Source of the DNA: Actinoplanes sp. TBRC 11911
Lineage (GTDB): Bacteria > Actinomycetota > Actinomycetes > Mycobacteriales > Micromonosporaceae
DNA: 64,000 nt
Direction of reading: 5' to 3'
Assembly: GCF_012933445.1 (NCBI RefSeq)
Contig: NZ_JABBNC010000037.1
Location: 1-64,000, forward strand
Every line of letters begins with the position of its first letter. Positions within the stretch are counted from its first letter, which is position 1. Below the pieces are notes generated by a model, which had not been told where the DNA came from, made no database searches, and was given only the letters and a program-made list of their open reading frames with translations. Below are positions 25,855-34,376 of this stretch, piece after piece. Made by a program: the position numbers and the translations under genes.

Positions 25855-26874
25855 CGCCATCTGGTCGGCTTCGTAGCCCTTGCCCGCCGAGCGCGCCGGC
25901 AGCCGCTCCCCATGACGTTCGTCGAGCAGCAGCACCTCGGTGCGCAGCGCCCGCGGCAACGACTCCGGGTCGTGCGGGGAGAGCCGCCGGCAGTCGTCCA
26001 CGTCGGTGCGCCCGGCCAGCGGCGTACAGGATCCGAAGAGCGCGGGCAGCCCGGCCGCCATCGCCTCCAGCACCACCAGGCCGAACGTGTCGGTGGCCGG
26101 CGAGGCGAAGATGTCCATGGCGCACAACATCTCCCGCGCGTGCGGCACCTGCCCGGCGAACAGCACCCGGTCGGCCACCCCCTCGATGGCCGCGAGCCCC
26201 TCCAGCGCCGCGCGTGCCGGGCCGTCGCCGACCAGCAGCAGCGTCGCGCCGGGCACCTCGCCGATCGCCCGGATGAGCCGCTCGAACTGTTTGCGCGGCT
26301 CGAGCCGGCCGACCCCGCCGACGACCGGGGTGCGGTCGCCGATCCCGAGGCGGGCGCGGACCGCGGCGCGTACGGCCGGGTCGTATCGGAATTCGGACAT
26401 GTCCACGGCCCGCGGAATCACTTCGATGCGTTCCCCCGGTACGCCCCAGCGCCGCAACGGTTCGGCCAGCTCGTCGGACGCGGTCACGGTCACCTGCGCG
26501 TACCGCCGGCCGGCCAGGAACAGCACGCCGGGCACCCGGGGCAGCCGGTGCTCGGTGGCGACCGCGACCGGCACCCCGGCCCAGCGCGCGGCCGCCCGCC
26601 CGGGCACCCCGGCCCGGAACAGATGCGTGTGCACCAGGTCGAACCGGCCGCGCCGCATCAGCCGGCGCAGCTTACGGACCACCGTCAGATGGCGATCGCC
26701 AGCGGTGTCGAGCTCGTGCACCGGCACGCCGGAAGCGCGTATCGCGGCGGCGACCGGCCCGCCCGCCGTCAGCGTCACCACCTCGTTCTGGTGGGGGAGC
26801 CGGCGCACCAGCATCCGCAGCTGATGTCCGCCGGCGTCGGCGGCCGCGGCGCCGATCACATGCAGAACTCTCAC
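25813..26874 (-). CDS. GT4-family glycosyltransferase
   Basis: A 353-aa GT-B protein. The N-terminal Rossmann domain has MRVLHVIGAAAADAGGHQLR, DLVHTHLFRAGVPGR and VAVATEHRLPR. The C-terminal domain has VVGGVGRLEPRKQFERLIRA, TLLLVGDGPARAALEGLA and the retaining E-x7-E region DTFGLVVLEAMAAGLPALFG. It reads away from the dehydratase operon, from a promoter region carrying the dyad elements, so it is probably part of the polysaccharide locus. The 3' end overlaps the VanZ-like gene. Confidence 0.9.
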   Translation of the reverse strand: MRVLHVIGAAAADAGGHQLRMLVRRLPHQNEVVTLTAGGPVAAAIRASGVPVHELDTAGDRHLTVVRKLRRLMRRGRFDLVHTHLFRAGVPGRAAARWAGVPVAVATEHRLPRVPGVLFLAGRRYAQVTVTASDELAEPLRRWGVPGERIEVIPRAVDMSEFRYDPAVRAAVRARLGIGDRTPVVGGVGRLEPRKQFERLIRAIGEVPGATLLLVGDGPARAALEGLAAIEGVADRVLFAGQVPHAREMLCAMDIFASPATDTFGLVVLEAMAAGLPALFGSCTPLAGRTDVDDCRRLSPHDPESLPRALRTEVLLLDERHGERLPARSAGKGYEADQMALSVGRIYDRFGPG

Positions 26875-27001
26875 GTTCCGGATGTGCGGTGCGCGCCAGG
26901 ATACGTCAATTTTCCGCCCCCCGGTCGACTCGGTCGGGAATTTGCTTTTGCCGCCCCTGTGAAGGGACGTTGGCAGAATTTAGGGAACGGTGAAAGTTGT
27001 A

Positions 27002-27046
27002 AATGTCATAGGTGACGTGAAAACTCCTCATATCATCCGTGACATT
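27002..27046. promoter_or_regulatory. Dyad element copy 3 (two-sided) between gt4 and the dehydratase operon
   Basis: AATGTCA (27002-27008), ACGTGA-N7-TCATAT (27015-27033) and TGACATT (27040-27046) form a nested dyad. The left half read in reverse aligns with copy 2 (43735-43772), and the right half aligns with copy 1 (27114-27151). It lies about 130 bp before the leftward glycosyltransferase and about 200 bp before the rightward dehydratase gene. Confidence 0.55.
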
Positions 27047-27113
27047 TATTCCCCGGCCGATCGTAGTGTCCGGTTCGGTCCTGAAGTCGTTGTGTAGCAA
27101 CCGATCGGACAGA

Positions 27114-27151
27114 ACGTGAAAGAGACTCACGTCGGTTGTGACAATTGCTAC
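27114..27151 (+). promoter_or_regulatory. Dyad element copy 1 before the rightward polysaccharide operon
   Basis: ACGTGA-N7-TCACGT (27114-27132) followed by TGACAATTGCTAC (27139-27151), about 100 bp before the ATG at 27248. The same arrangement, inverted, lies before the leftward operon at 43735-43772. It is most simply a shared activator or repressor site with a promoter beside it. Confidence 0.6.
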
Positions 27152-27247
27152 TGTATCGCTTCCCCGGATTTTGCCAGGCTCATTTCCGAGCGCTGCGAAC
27201 CGCGCTTTTTCTCATTGTCGCCAGATGGCGCGCGCGAGGGGGAGTCC

Positions 27248-29200
27248 ATGCTGGTTAGGCGTTCCGCACCCGGCGAGAACACCGAAGATTCCCACCCCGG
27301 CAATTGGCGCGGCCGGGCGGCGCGTTCCGGACTCGGTGGCCGTGCCGCCCGCGCGGCCGCCGACGCGCTCGCCCTGTCCCTCGCGATGCTGATCGCCACG
27401 CTGCTACGCCACGACGGCGATTTCTCGCACGTCGACCTGACCGGACTGCTGGTGCTGGCCAGCCTCGGCGCGGTGGTGCACACCGCGGCCGGCCTCCAAT
27501 TCGGTCTCTACACCGGCCGATGGTCCTACGGCTGCTTCGAGGAGATCGCGGCGCTCGTCAAGACCGCGGCCCTCACCACCCCGCTGTTGTTCATTCTGGA
27601 CACTCTGCTGGGCCGGCTCGTGCCGCGCTCGGCGATCATCGCGTCCGGCCTGATCACCCTGGTCATCGCGGCCGGCATCCGCTACACCGTGCGGCTCGCG
27701 CGCGACCAGCGGCTGCGGCCCTCGGCCGAGCACGGCGCCCGGATCGTCGTGGTCGGCGCGGGGGAGGGCGCCGCCCAGGTCGTGCGGGCCATGCTCCGCA
27801 GCCCGTCCAGCCCGTACGTGCCGGTGGCGCTGCTCGACGACGACCCGGCCAAGCGCAGCCTGCAGATCATGGGGGTGCCGGTCGCCGGCACCCGGCACGC
27901 GCTGCCCGAGGTGGTGCGCCGCTACCGCGCCGACGTGGTCCTCATCGCGATCCCCAGCGCCGGCGCCGAGCTGATGCGCACCCTGACCGAGCTCGCCGAG
28001 CCCCTCAACGTCGAGGTCAAGGTCGTGCCGCCGGTGGTCGAGCTGTTCGGCCGCACGGTCAGCGTCGACGACATCCGCCCGGTCAGCCACGCCGACCTGC
28101 TCGGCCGCCGGGAGACCGAGATCGACGTCGCCGCGATCGCCGGCTACCTGCAGGGCCGCCGCGTGCTGGTCACCGGCGCCGGCGGGTCGATCGGCTCGGA
28201 GCTGTGCCGCCAGCTCGCCCAGTTCCACCCGGAACGGCTGGTCATGCTGGACCGCGACGAGTCCGGCCTGCACGCGGTGCAGCTCTCGCTGGACGGGCGC
28301 GGCCTGCTCGACGACCGCAACCTGGTCGTCGCCGACATCCGCGACCAGCAACGCCTCGACGAGGTCTTCGCCGAGCACAAGCCGCAGGTCGTCTTCCACG
28401 CCGCCGCGCTCAAGCACCTCACCCTGCTGGAGATGCACCCGTCCGAGGCGCTCAAGACCAACATCGTCGGCACCTACCAGATCCTGCAGACCGCCCTGAA
28501 GCACGGCGTGGACCGGCTGGTCAACATCTCCACCGACAAGGCCGCCGATCCGATCAGCGTGCTCGGCTACTCCAAGCGCATCACCGAACGGCTGACCGCG
28601 GCGGCCGACGCCGCCACCAAGGGCACCTTCTGCAGCGTCCGGTTCGGCAACGTGCTGGGCAGCCGCGGCTCGGTACTGACCGCGTTCGCCGCGCAGGTCG
28701 AGGCCGGTGGGCCGATCACGGTCACCGACCCCGAGGTGGAGCGCTACTTCATGACGGTCCAGGAGGCCGTCCGCCTCGTCATCCAGGCCGGCGCACTGCA
28801 CAGCGACGGCGAGGTCCTGGTGCTGGACATGGGCGACCCGGTCCGCATCGCCGACGTGGCCCGCCGGTTCGCCGACGCCGCCGAGCAGCACATCCAGATC
28901 GTCTACACCGGACTGCGGCCCGGCGAGAAGCTCAGCGAGGTGCTGCTCGGACCGGGCGAGACCGACCAGCGGCCGAACCACCCGCTCATCTCGCAGACCC
29001 CGGTGCCGCCGCTGGACGGCTCGGTGCTCTCCATGCTCGACCCCACCGCGCCCCGTGGCGAGCTCACCGCCTTCCTGCGCTGGCTCACCGAAAGCCCGGC
29101 GCTGCAGACGAAGGTCCGGGTCAACGGCAACGGACGCCGCGCCCGCAACCTCATCCCCCGTCAGCCGCAGTACACCGTGCGTCCGATCCGGCCGCGCTGA
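27248..29200 (+). CDS. Membrane-bound nucleoside-diphosphate-sugar 4,6-dehydratase (PglF/CapD/WbpM-like)
   Basis: A 650-aa protein with ATG 27248 after GAGGGGGA. There are four N-terminal membrane helices (about 40-150), a CoA-binding-like Rossmann domain (RIVVVGAGEGAAQVVRAML) and a C-terminal SDR domain (RRVLVTGAGGSIGSELCRQL, VFHAAALKHLTLLEMHPSEA, VNISTDKAADPISVLGYSKR). At the catalytic Tyr position of the SDR YxxxK motif there is Leu (LGYSK); PglF/WbpM homologues also lack this Tyr and usually have Met. Expected substrate is UDP-GlcNAc, giving the 4-keto-6-deoxy sugar for a bacillosamine-like first residue. Confidence 0.9.
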   Translation: MLVRRSAPGENTEDSHPGNWRGRAARSGLGGRAARAAADALALSLAMLIATLLRHDGDFSHVDLTGLLVLASLGAVVHTAAGLQFGLYTGRWSYGCFEEIAALVKTAALTTPLLFILDTLLGRLVPRSAIIASGLITLVIAAGIRYTVRLARDQRLRPSAEHGARIVVVGAGEGAAQVVRAMLRSPSSPYVPVALLDDDPAKRSLQIMGVPVAGTRHALPEVVRRYRADVVLIAIPSAGAELMRTLTELAEPLNVEVKVVPPVVELFGRTVSVDDIRPVSHADLLGRRETEIDVAAIAGYLQGRRVLVTGAGGSIGSELCRQLAQFHPERLVMLDRDESGLHAVQLSLDGRGLLDDRNLVVADIRDQQRLDEVFAEHKPQVVFHAAALKHLTLLEMHPSEALKTNIVGTYQILQTALKHGVDRLVNISTDKAADPISVLGYSKRITERLTAAADAATKGTFCSVRFGNVLGSRGSVLTAFAAQVEAGGPITVTDPEVERYFMTVQEAVRLVIQAGALHSDGEVLVLDMGDPVRIADVARRFADAAEQHIQIVYTGLRPGEKLSEVLLGPGETDQRPNHPLISQTPVPPLDGSVLSMLDPTAPRGELTAFLRWLTESPALQTKVRVNGNGRRARNLIPRQPQYTVRPIRPR

Positions 29201-29218
29201 ACCGAAGGAGAACCAAGC

Positions 29219-30475
29219 ATGCGGGTTGTCATCGCCGGTCAGGGCTACGTCGGGCTGCCGCTCGCGGTCCGCGCCGCTCAGGTGGGTCACTCGGTGGTCG
29301 GCTTCGACGTCGACGAGGACCGGATCAAGCGGCTCGCCGCCGGGGAGTCCTACGTGGAGGACGTGTCGTCCGCCGAGCTGCAGGAGATCCTCGCGAGCGG
29401 CGCCTACCAGGCGTCCAGCGATCCGCGGTCCTGCGCCGGCTTCGACATCGCGGTGATCTCGGTGCCCACGCCGTTACGCGACGGCACGCCGGACCTCAGC
29501 TACATCGAGGCGTCCGCCCGGCTGCTCGGCCGGTACCTGCGGCCCGGCGCCACCGTCGCGCTCGAGTCGACCACCTACCCGGGCACCACGATCGACCTGG
29601 TCGGCCCGATCCTCGAGGAGCAGTCCGGGCTGATCGCCGGCACCGACTTCCACCTGGGCTACAGCCCCGAGCGCATCGACCCGGGCAACCGCGAGTACAA
29701 CCTGGTCACCACGCCCAAGGTGGTCTCCGGCATCGACGAGGCGTCGCTGGCGAAGGTGCGCGAGTTCTACGGCTCGGTGGTCGAGACCACCGTCCCGGTC
29801 TCCGACACCAAGGTCGCCGAGCTCACCAAGCTGATCGAGAACACCTTCCGGCACGTCAACATCGCGCTGGTCAACGAGCTCGCGGTGTTCGCGCACGAGC
29901 TGGACATCGACGTGTGGGAGGCGATCGGCGCCGCGTCGTCCAAGCCGTTCGGCTACATGCGGTTCGTGCCCGGGCCCGGCGTCGGCGGGCACTGCCTGCC
30001 GATCGACCCGTCGTACCTGTCCTGGCGGGTGCAGCGGGCGCTCGGGCAGAGCTTCCGGTTCGTCGAGCTGGCCAACGACATCAACAACCACATGCCCGAT
30101 TACGTCGTACGGCGGTTGGTCGAGGCCCTGAATCGGCAGAGGAAGTCGGTGAACGGCTCGACGATCCTGCTCCTCGGCCTCGCGTACAAGCGCAACACCG
30201 GCGACGCCCGCGAGTCCCCGGCCCGCCGCGTCGCGTCGTTGCTGCTGGACATGGGTGCCGAGGTGCGCGCCGCCGACCCGCACGTGGTCGAGGACGCGCA
30301 CGTCGACCAGCGGGTGGTCCGGGTCGCCGCGACCGCCGAGCAGATCGCCGCCGCGGACGCGGTCGTGCTGCTCGCCGACCACGACGCCTTCGATCTCGAC
30401 GCGGTGACCGCGCACGCCACGTACGTGCTGGACACCCGTCACCGACTTTCCGGCCCGACCGTCGAGACGCTGTAG
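29219..30475 (+). CDS. UDP-sugar 6-dehydrogenase (WbpA/WecC/Ugd family)
   Basis: A 418-aa protein 18 nt after the dehydratase gene, with GGAG before its ATG. The NAD fold is VVIAGQGYVGLPLAVRAAQ; ESTTYPGTTIDLVGPIL, GYSPERIDPGN, KLIENTFRHVNIALVNELAV, the catalytic Cys in GPGVGGHCLPIDPSYLSW, and LGLAYKRNTGDARESPA follow. It oxidises C6 of a UDP-hexose or UDP-HexNAc to a uronic acid. The SPERIDPGN and nearby features fit the UDP-GlcNAc/ManNAc-type group better than UDP-Glc dehydrogenase, but I cannot be certain. Confidence 0.92.
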   Translation: MRVVIAGQGYVGLPLAVRAAQVGHSVVGFDVDEDRIKRLAAGESYVEDVSSAELQEILASGAYQASSDPRSCAGFDIAVISVPTPLRDGTPDLSYIEASARLLGRYLRPGATVALESTTYPGTTIDLVGPILEEQSGLIAGTDFHLGYSPERIDPGNREYNLVTTPKVVSGIDEASLAKVREFYGSVVETTVPVSDTKVAELTKLIENTFRHVNIALVNELAVFAHELDIDVWEAIGAASSKPFGYMRFVPGPGVGGHCLPIDPSYLSWRVQRALGQSFRFVELANDINNHMPDYVVRRLVEALNRQRKSVNGSTILLLGLAYKRNTGDARESPARRVASLLLDMGAEVRAADPHVVEDAHVDQRVVRVAATAEQIAAADAVVLLADHDAFDLDAVTAHATYVLDTRHRLSGPTVETL

Positions 30476-30489
30476 CAGGAGGCCACACC

Positions 30490-31134
30490 GTGGGAGCCGT
30501 ACGACTGCTCTGGGACGTCCTCAACCGCATCGCCGCCATCCTGGCGCTGATCCTGTTGTCGCCCGTGATCCTCGGCATCGCGCTGTGGATCCGGATCGCC
30601 GACGGCAAGGGCATCTTCTTCGTCCAGGACCGGGCCGGCCGCGACGGTGTCCCGTTCCGGATGATGAAGTTCCGCTCGATGGTGCACGACTCGGTCGCGA
30701 TGACCACGAAACTGGGCATCGCCGACCCGTTCGGCCTGCTCGAGAACGATCCCCGGATCACCCGGTGCGGCCGGTTCCTGCGCCGCACCAGCCTCGACGA
30801 GCTGCCGCAGCTGATCAACGTGGCACGCGGCGACATGTGGCTGGTCGGCCCGCGCCCGGACGTGCTGCCGCAGGCCGCGAACTACTCCGACGAGGACCGC
30901 CGCCGGCTGGAGGTCAAGCCCGGCATCACCGGCTGGGCCCAGGTCAACGGCCGCGACGACATCGACTGGCCGCAGCGTTTCGTGCTGGACCGCTGGTACG
31001 TGGACCACTGGTCGCCGATGCTCGACCTGCGGATCATCTGGCGGACGTTCACCAGCCTGCATCGCGGTGAGCCGCCGGTGCACGTGGACGAGCTGAACAT
31101 CGCGCGGGCCGAGGAAGTCCGTCGTGCCGCGTGA
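30490..31134 (+). CDS. Initiating phosphoglycosyl transferase (PglC-like)
   Basis: A 214-aa protein from GTG 30490 with AGGAGG 6 nt before. It is the short, monotopic form: one N-terminal hydrophobic hairpin (IAAILALILLSPVILGIALW), then the catalytic core with QDRAGRDGVPFRMMKFRSM, RCGRFLRRTSLDELPQLINV, WLVGPRPDVLP and KPGITGWAQVNGRDD. It transfers a phospho-sugar from UDP to undecaprenyl phosphate to start the repeat unit. Together with the dehydratase and the DegT protein at 41770 it suggests a diamino-trideoxy first sugar. Confidence 0.93.
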   Translation: MGAVRLLWDVLNRIAAILALILLSPVILGIALWIRIADGKGIFFVQDRAGRDGVPFRMMKFRSMVHDSVAMTTKLGIADPFGLLENDPRITRCGRFLRRTSLDELPQLINVARGDMWLVGPRPDVLPQAANYSDEDRRRLEVKPGITGWAQVNGRDDIDWPQRFVLDRWYVDHWSPMLDLRIIWRTFTSLHRGEPPVHVDELNIARAEEVRRAA

Positions 31135-32161
31135 GATCGGCTCGGAGTTCCACTGGGACCCGAGCTACCTCACCGCGGCCACCGACGAGAGCCCGCTGCC
31201 CGCGCGGCACAAGCTGTTCGCGACCGGCTGCGGCGCGCTGACCGCCCTGTTGCGGCAGCTCGCACCCCGCGGCCGGCTGCATCTGCCGTCGTACTTCTGC
31301 ATGGGGGTGGCCGAGGCGCTGTCGGAGACCGTGCGGATCTCCTGGTACCGGCATCTGCCGGACGCCGGCGGGCCGCGGCTGGAGACGCTGCGGGCCGGCC
31401 AGGGCGACGTCGTGCTGGCGCAGAACCTGTTCGGCCGCGAGACCGGCGAGGCCTGGAACGCCTGGATGGCGGCGCACCCGGACGTCGTGGTGATCGAGGA
31501 CCACTCGCACGACCCGTTCAGCCGGTGGGCGCGCACCAGCCAGGCCGCCTACGCGGTGGCCTCCCTCCGCAAGACCCTGCCGCTGCCCGACGGCGGCCTG
31601 CTCTGGTCTCCGCAGGAACGAGCCTTGCCCAGCCCGTACGGGAATCCGCATGGCAGTGATTTGAAGCTCGTCGCCATGCTGCTGAAATCGGCCTGGCTGG
31701 CGGGTTCGGACGTGGACAAGACGGCGTTCCGGGCCTTGCAGCAGCGCGGCGAGCACGTGCTGCTCGGCAGTGCGGCCCCGGCCGGCGCCCTGACCACGGC
31801 GATCCTGCCGCTGCTGGACATCGAACGTCTACAACGGACGGCGACCGCGAACGTGCGGGCCATGGCCGAGATGCTGGGTATGCCCCCCGTCAAAGGGACG
31901 AACCCGTTCCGGCTGCAGATCCTACGCGAGACGCGGCAGGAGCGCGACGATCTGCTCGGCCACCTGGCCGCGAACGGCGTCTACGCGCCGGTGCACTGGC
32001 GGCAGGACCGCACCGGGCTGTGGAGCGGCGACGAGCAGGCGGCGGCGTTGTCGTCGCGCATGCTCACCCTCCCGGTCGATCACCGGTGCACCCCGGCCGA
32101 CCTGCGCCGGCTGGCCGGGGTGCTCGGTTCACCGGTACGAGGGGAACCGGCCCGTCGTTGA
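31124..32161 (+). CDS. Divergent DegT/DnrJ-like PLP-fold protein
   Basis: A 345-aa protein starting at GTG 31124, overlapping the transferase gene by 11 bp. The fold-type-I order is present: HKLFATGCGALTALLRQL (phosphate-side loop), VVVIEDHSHDPFSRWA (the Asp region, with HSH where aminotransferases usually have AAQ) and SLRKTLPLPDGGLLWS (candidate PLP lysine, with the GG motif). N- and C-terminal parts are short compared with the usual ~380 aa. It could be an aminotransferase, a dehydratase or an inactive paralogue. The 3' end overlaps the convergent FemAB-like gene by 33 bp. Confidence 0.7.
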   Translation: MPREIGSEFHWDPSYLTAATDESPLPARHKLFATGCGALTALLRQLAPRGRLHLPSYFCMGVAEALSETVRISWYRHLPDAGGPRLETLRAGQGDVVLAQNLFGRETGEAWNAWMAAHPDVVVIEDHSHDPFSRWARTSQAAYAVASLRKTLPLPDGGLLWSPQERALPSPYGNPHGSDLKLVAMLLKSAWLAGSDVDKTAFRALQQRGEHVLLGSAAPAGALTTAILPLLDIERLQRTATANVRAMAEMLGMPPVKGTNPFRLQILRETRQERDDLLGHLAANGVYAPVHWRQDRTGLWSGDEQAAALSSRMLTLPVDHRCTPADLRRLAGVLGSPVRGEPARR

Positions 32162-33142
32162 CGTGGTGGTCGGTTCCTCACCGGTCAGCTTCTCGTAGCC
32201 CACCGGATCGGTGACGACCCGCCAGGTGAAGAAATCGCTGCGCCCGGCCGAGAAGGCCGCCTTGTAGTGGAACAGCGAGTCGGCTGCGCCACCCACGCCG
32301 CCACCGAGATGGTAGATCTCGTTACCACGGTCCTGCCCCCAGCGGCGGATCGCGTCGTAGAGAAGCTTGTCGGCATGCGACACCCGGCCGTCCTTGGTGG
32401 ACTGGAGATGGGTGTGCATGATCGTGCCGTACTCGAAGAACAGATTCCCGCCGAGCAGCTCGCCGTCCGCGGCGACCGCGGCCGCCAGGTGCGCCCGCTC
32501 GCCCAGCGCGTCGCGCAGCCGGCGAAAATAGTCCGTGGTGAAGAAGTAGAAGTCGGTCGCGTGCACCCGGCGCATGGTGGCGTGGTACGTCGCGATCCAG
32601 TCGTCGAAGTAGCCCCAGTCGTCAAAGACGATCTCCACGCCGGCTCGCTTCGCCTTGCCGATCTGGTTACGGCACGAGCGGTGGGTCTGCTTCCACATTT
32701 CCTCGTACGGAAGGGTCAGGTCGATGGTCACGGTCTGGCCGTGCTCCACCACGGTGCCCACGGAGGCGAGAGCCGCCCTCGGGGCCGGTAACAGCGGATT
32801 GAGCCGGACGAACGCCGTGATCACCCCCTGGGCCGCGAGCACGTCGGCCATGTGCCGGCCGGCCCGCTCCCAGAAACCCTGGTCCGCGGTCGTGGCGATC
32901 GGTCCCGGATACCCGTACGGCGACACCGCGTCCATCGAGGTGGTGTCCGGGATCTCCCGCAAAATCAGCGGAATCAGCAGGGTGTCGCCGTCGTCGTCGA
33001 ACCGGAAGGCGGCGGGTGAGCCACCGGACATGCCGGCGTCCATCCGCACGTACGCCGGAAGGTGGTAGATGTCGTGCCGCATCCTGTCCAGCGCGTCGGT
33101 CCACCGTGAGTCCGCGGGTCTCAGCAAAGCGGCTATGGCCAT
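32129..33142 (-). CDS. FemAB-like GNAT acyltransferase 1
   Basis: A 337-aa FemAB/GNAT-fold protein. Landmarks are RHDIYHLPAYVRMDAGMSG, SPYGYPGPIATTADQGFWER, RSCRNQIGKAKRAGVEIVFD, MRRVHATDFYFFTTDYFRRL, GGNLFFEYGTIMHTHLQST and IYHLGGGVGGAADSLFHYKA. It is clearly paralogous to the protein at 34377-35405. FemAB folds transfer amino acids from aminoacyl-tRNA or acyl groups from CoA; here an acylation of the polysaccharide or its precursor is the natural guess. Last gene of the leftward operon. Confidence 0.82.
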   Translation of the reverse strand: MAIAALLRPADSRWTDALDRMRHDIYHLPAYVRMDAGMSGGSPAAFRFDDDGDTLLIPLILREIPDTTSMDAVSPYGYPGPIATTADQGFWERAGRHMADVLAAQGVITAFVRLNPLLPAPRAALASVGTVVEHGQTVTIDLTLPYEEMWKQTHRSCRNQIGKAKRAGVEIVFDDWGYFDDWIATYHATMRRVHATDFYFFTTDYFRRLRDALGERAHLAAAVAADGELLGGNLFFEYGTIMHTHLQSTKDGRVSHADKLLYDAIRRWGQDRGNEIYHLGGGVGGAADSLFHYKAAFSAGRSDFFTWRVVTDPVGYEKLTGEEPTTTSTTGRFPSYR

Positions 33143-33176
33143 GTGACATCCTCTCGTCGTAGGGGTATACAGCGAT

Positions 33177-34373
33177 TCAGTGCCCGGCGTTCACCACGAG
33201 GACGCGACGGCGGGCCCGATTCCAGCGACGCGCGCTGAGTGCCTTGCGCAGCAGCGCGCGCGGCAGCCGGCGCTGGGTGCTCAGGTGCAGCACGTACCGC
33301 CAGGTGGGGTATTCGCCGCGCCGGTTCGACAGGGCGTAGGAGAACTGGTTGGCGGGCATGTCCGCGCAGTCCGGCAGCTGCTCGAACCACCGGCTGCTGG
33401 CGAGCGCGGCCCGCTGCAACGGCGCCATGGCCGTCTTACGCCGGTGCTCGTAACGTTCCAGCGCCACCGGCAGGTCGTCGCCGGTCGCCACCGCGTCGGC
33501 GAGGGCCATCGCGTCCTGGATCGCCAGCTTCGTGCCGGAACCGATCGCGAAATGCGTGGTGTGCGCGGCATCGCCCATCAGCACGATGTGCCCGGCGTCC
33601 CAGCGGCGGTTGGTGACCCGGCGGAAGTTCAGCCAGCCGGTGCCGCCGGACAGCGCCTTGTGGTCGAACAACGGCTGGGCGTCCAGGTGGCTCGCGAAGA
33701 TCTCGGCCAGCTTCGCGCTGCCCGCCTCCCCGTCCATCCGGTCGAAACCCAGGCCCTGCCACGTCTCCGGCGTGCACTCGACGATGAACGTGCTCCGCTC
33801 GTCGTCGAACGGGTAGGCGTGGAACCAGATCCACCCGGCCTCGGTGCGTTCGAAGCCGAAGGTGAACGTGTCGAACACCTTGGGCGTGCCCAGCCAGATG
33901 TACTTGTTGCGGCCCATGTCGATCTCCGGGCCGAAGTGTTCGGCGTGCAGCTCCCGGATCTTGCTGGCGGCGCCGTCGCAGGCCACCACCAGATCCGCGT
34001 CCGGCACCTCGTCGACCTCGTCCTGATACTCGATCCGCACGCCGAGCTCGCGGGCCCGTGCCGACAGGATGTCGAGCAATCGGTGCCGGCCCAGGCTGAA
34101 TCCGTACCCGGCCAGGTGCGTGACCGCCTTGCCGGACGCGCGCACCTCGTACTCGTCCCACTTGTACGCCGCGTCCCAGATCCGCCCGGCGCTCACCGGG
34201 TCGTACTCGAACAGGTCGTCGAGCAGGTCGTCCCAGAAGACCACGCCCCACCCGTACGTCACACCCTGGGGGTTGCGCTCGAGCACGGTGATCTCGTGCG
34301 CCGGGTCGGCCAGCTTGGCCAGGACGGCGAAGTAGAGGCCGGCGGGCCCGCCTCCGACACAGGTGATGCGCAT
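33177..34373 (-). CDS. FAD-dependent aromatic-type monooxygenase
   Basis: A 398-aa group A flavoprotein. It has the dinucleotide motif VGGGPAGLYFAVLAKLADPA, an ERNPQG motif, the FAD/NADPH DG-type segment ADLVVACDGAASKIRE and the GD motif VLMGDAAHTTHFAIGSGTKL. The sequence resembles the monooxygenase half of anthraniloyl- and salicylyl-CoA hydroxylases (TYGWGVVFWDDLLDDL), a family acting on CoA-linked aromatics. It lies 3 nt after one FemAB-like gene and 34 nt before another, so an aromatic acyl group hydroxylated before or after transfer is a reasonable inference. Confidence 0.85.
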   Translation of the reverse strand: MRITCVGGGPAGLYFAVLAKLADPAHEITVLERNPQGVTYGWGVVFWDDLLDDLFEYDPVSAGRIWDAAYKWDEYEVRASGKAVTHLAGYGFSLGRHRLLDILSARARELGVRIEYQDEVDEVPDADLVVACDGAASKIRELHAEHFGPEIDMGRNKYIWLGTPKVFDTFTFGFERTEAGWIWFHAYPFDDERSTFIVECTPETWQGLGFDRMDGEAGSAKLAEIFASHLDAQPLFDHKALSGGTGWLNFRRVTNRRWDAGHIVLMGDAAHTTHFAIGSGTKLAIQDAMALADAVATGDDLPVALERYEHRRKTAMAPLQRAALASSRWFEQLPDCADMPANQFSYALSNRRGEYPTWRYVLHLSTQRRLPRALLRKALSARRWNRARRRVLVVNAGH

Positions 34374-34376
34374 GGT

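Noticed and set aside
26906..27130. 74-aa minus-strand ORF upstream of the dehydratase gene
   Set aside because: It is in the AT-richer promoter region, has poor codon bias and overlaps all the regulatory elements.
27111..27133. ECF-sigma promoter reading GAAC...CGTC across the dyad
   Set aside because: The spacing is about 14 nt rather than the usual 16-17, and the symmetric dyad plus TGACAATT block explains the conservation better.
27304..30489. Very long alternative-frame ORF running through the dehydratase and dehydrogenase genes
   Set aside because: It is rich in Arg, Pro and Gly and without domains, a typical shadow of high-GC genes. Only its last part (30490-31134) is the real transferase gene.
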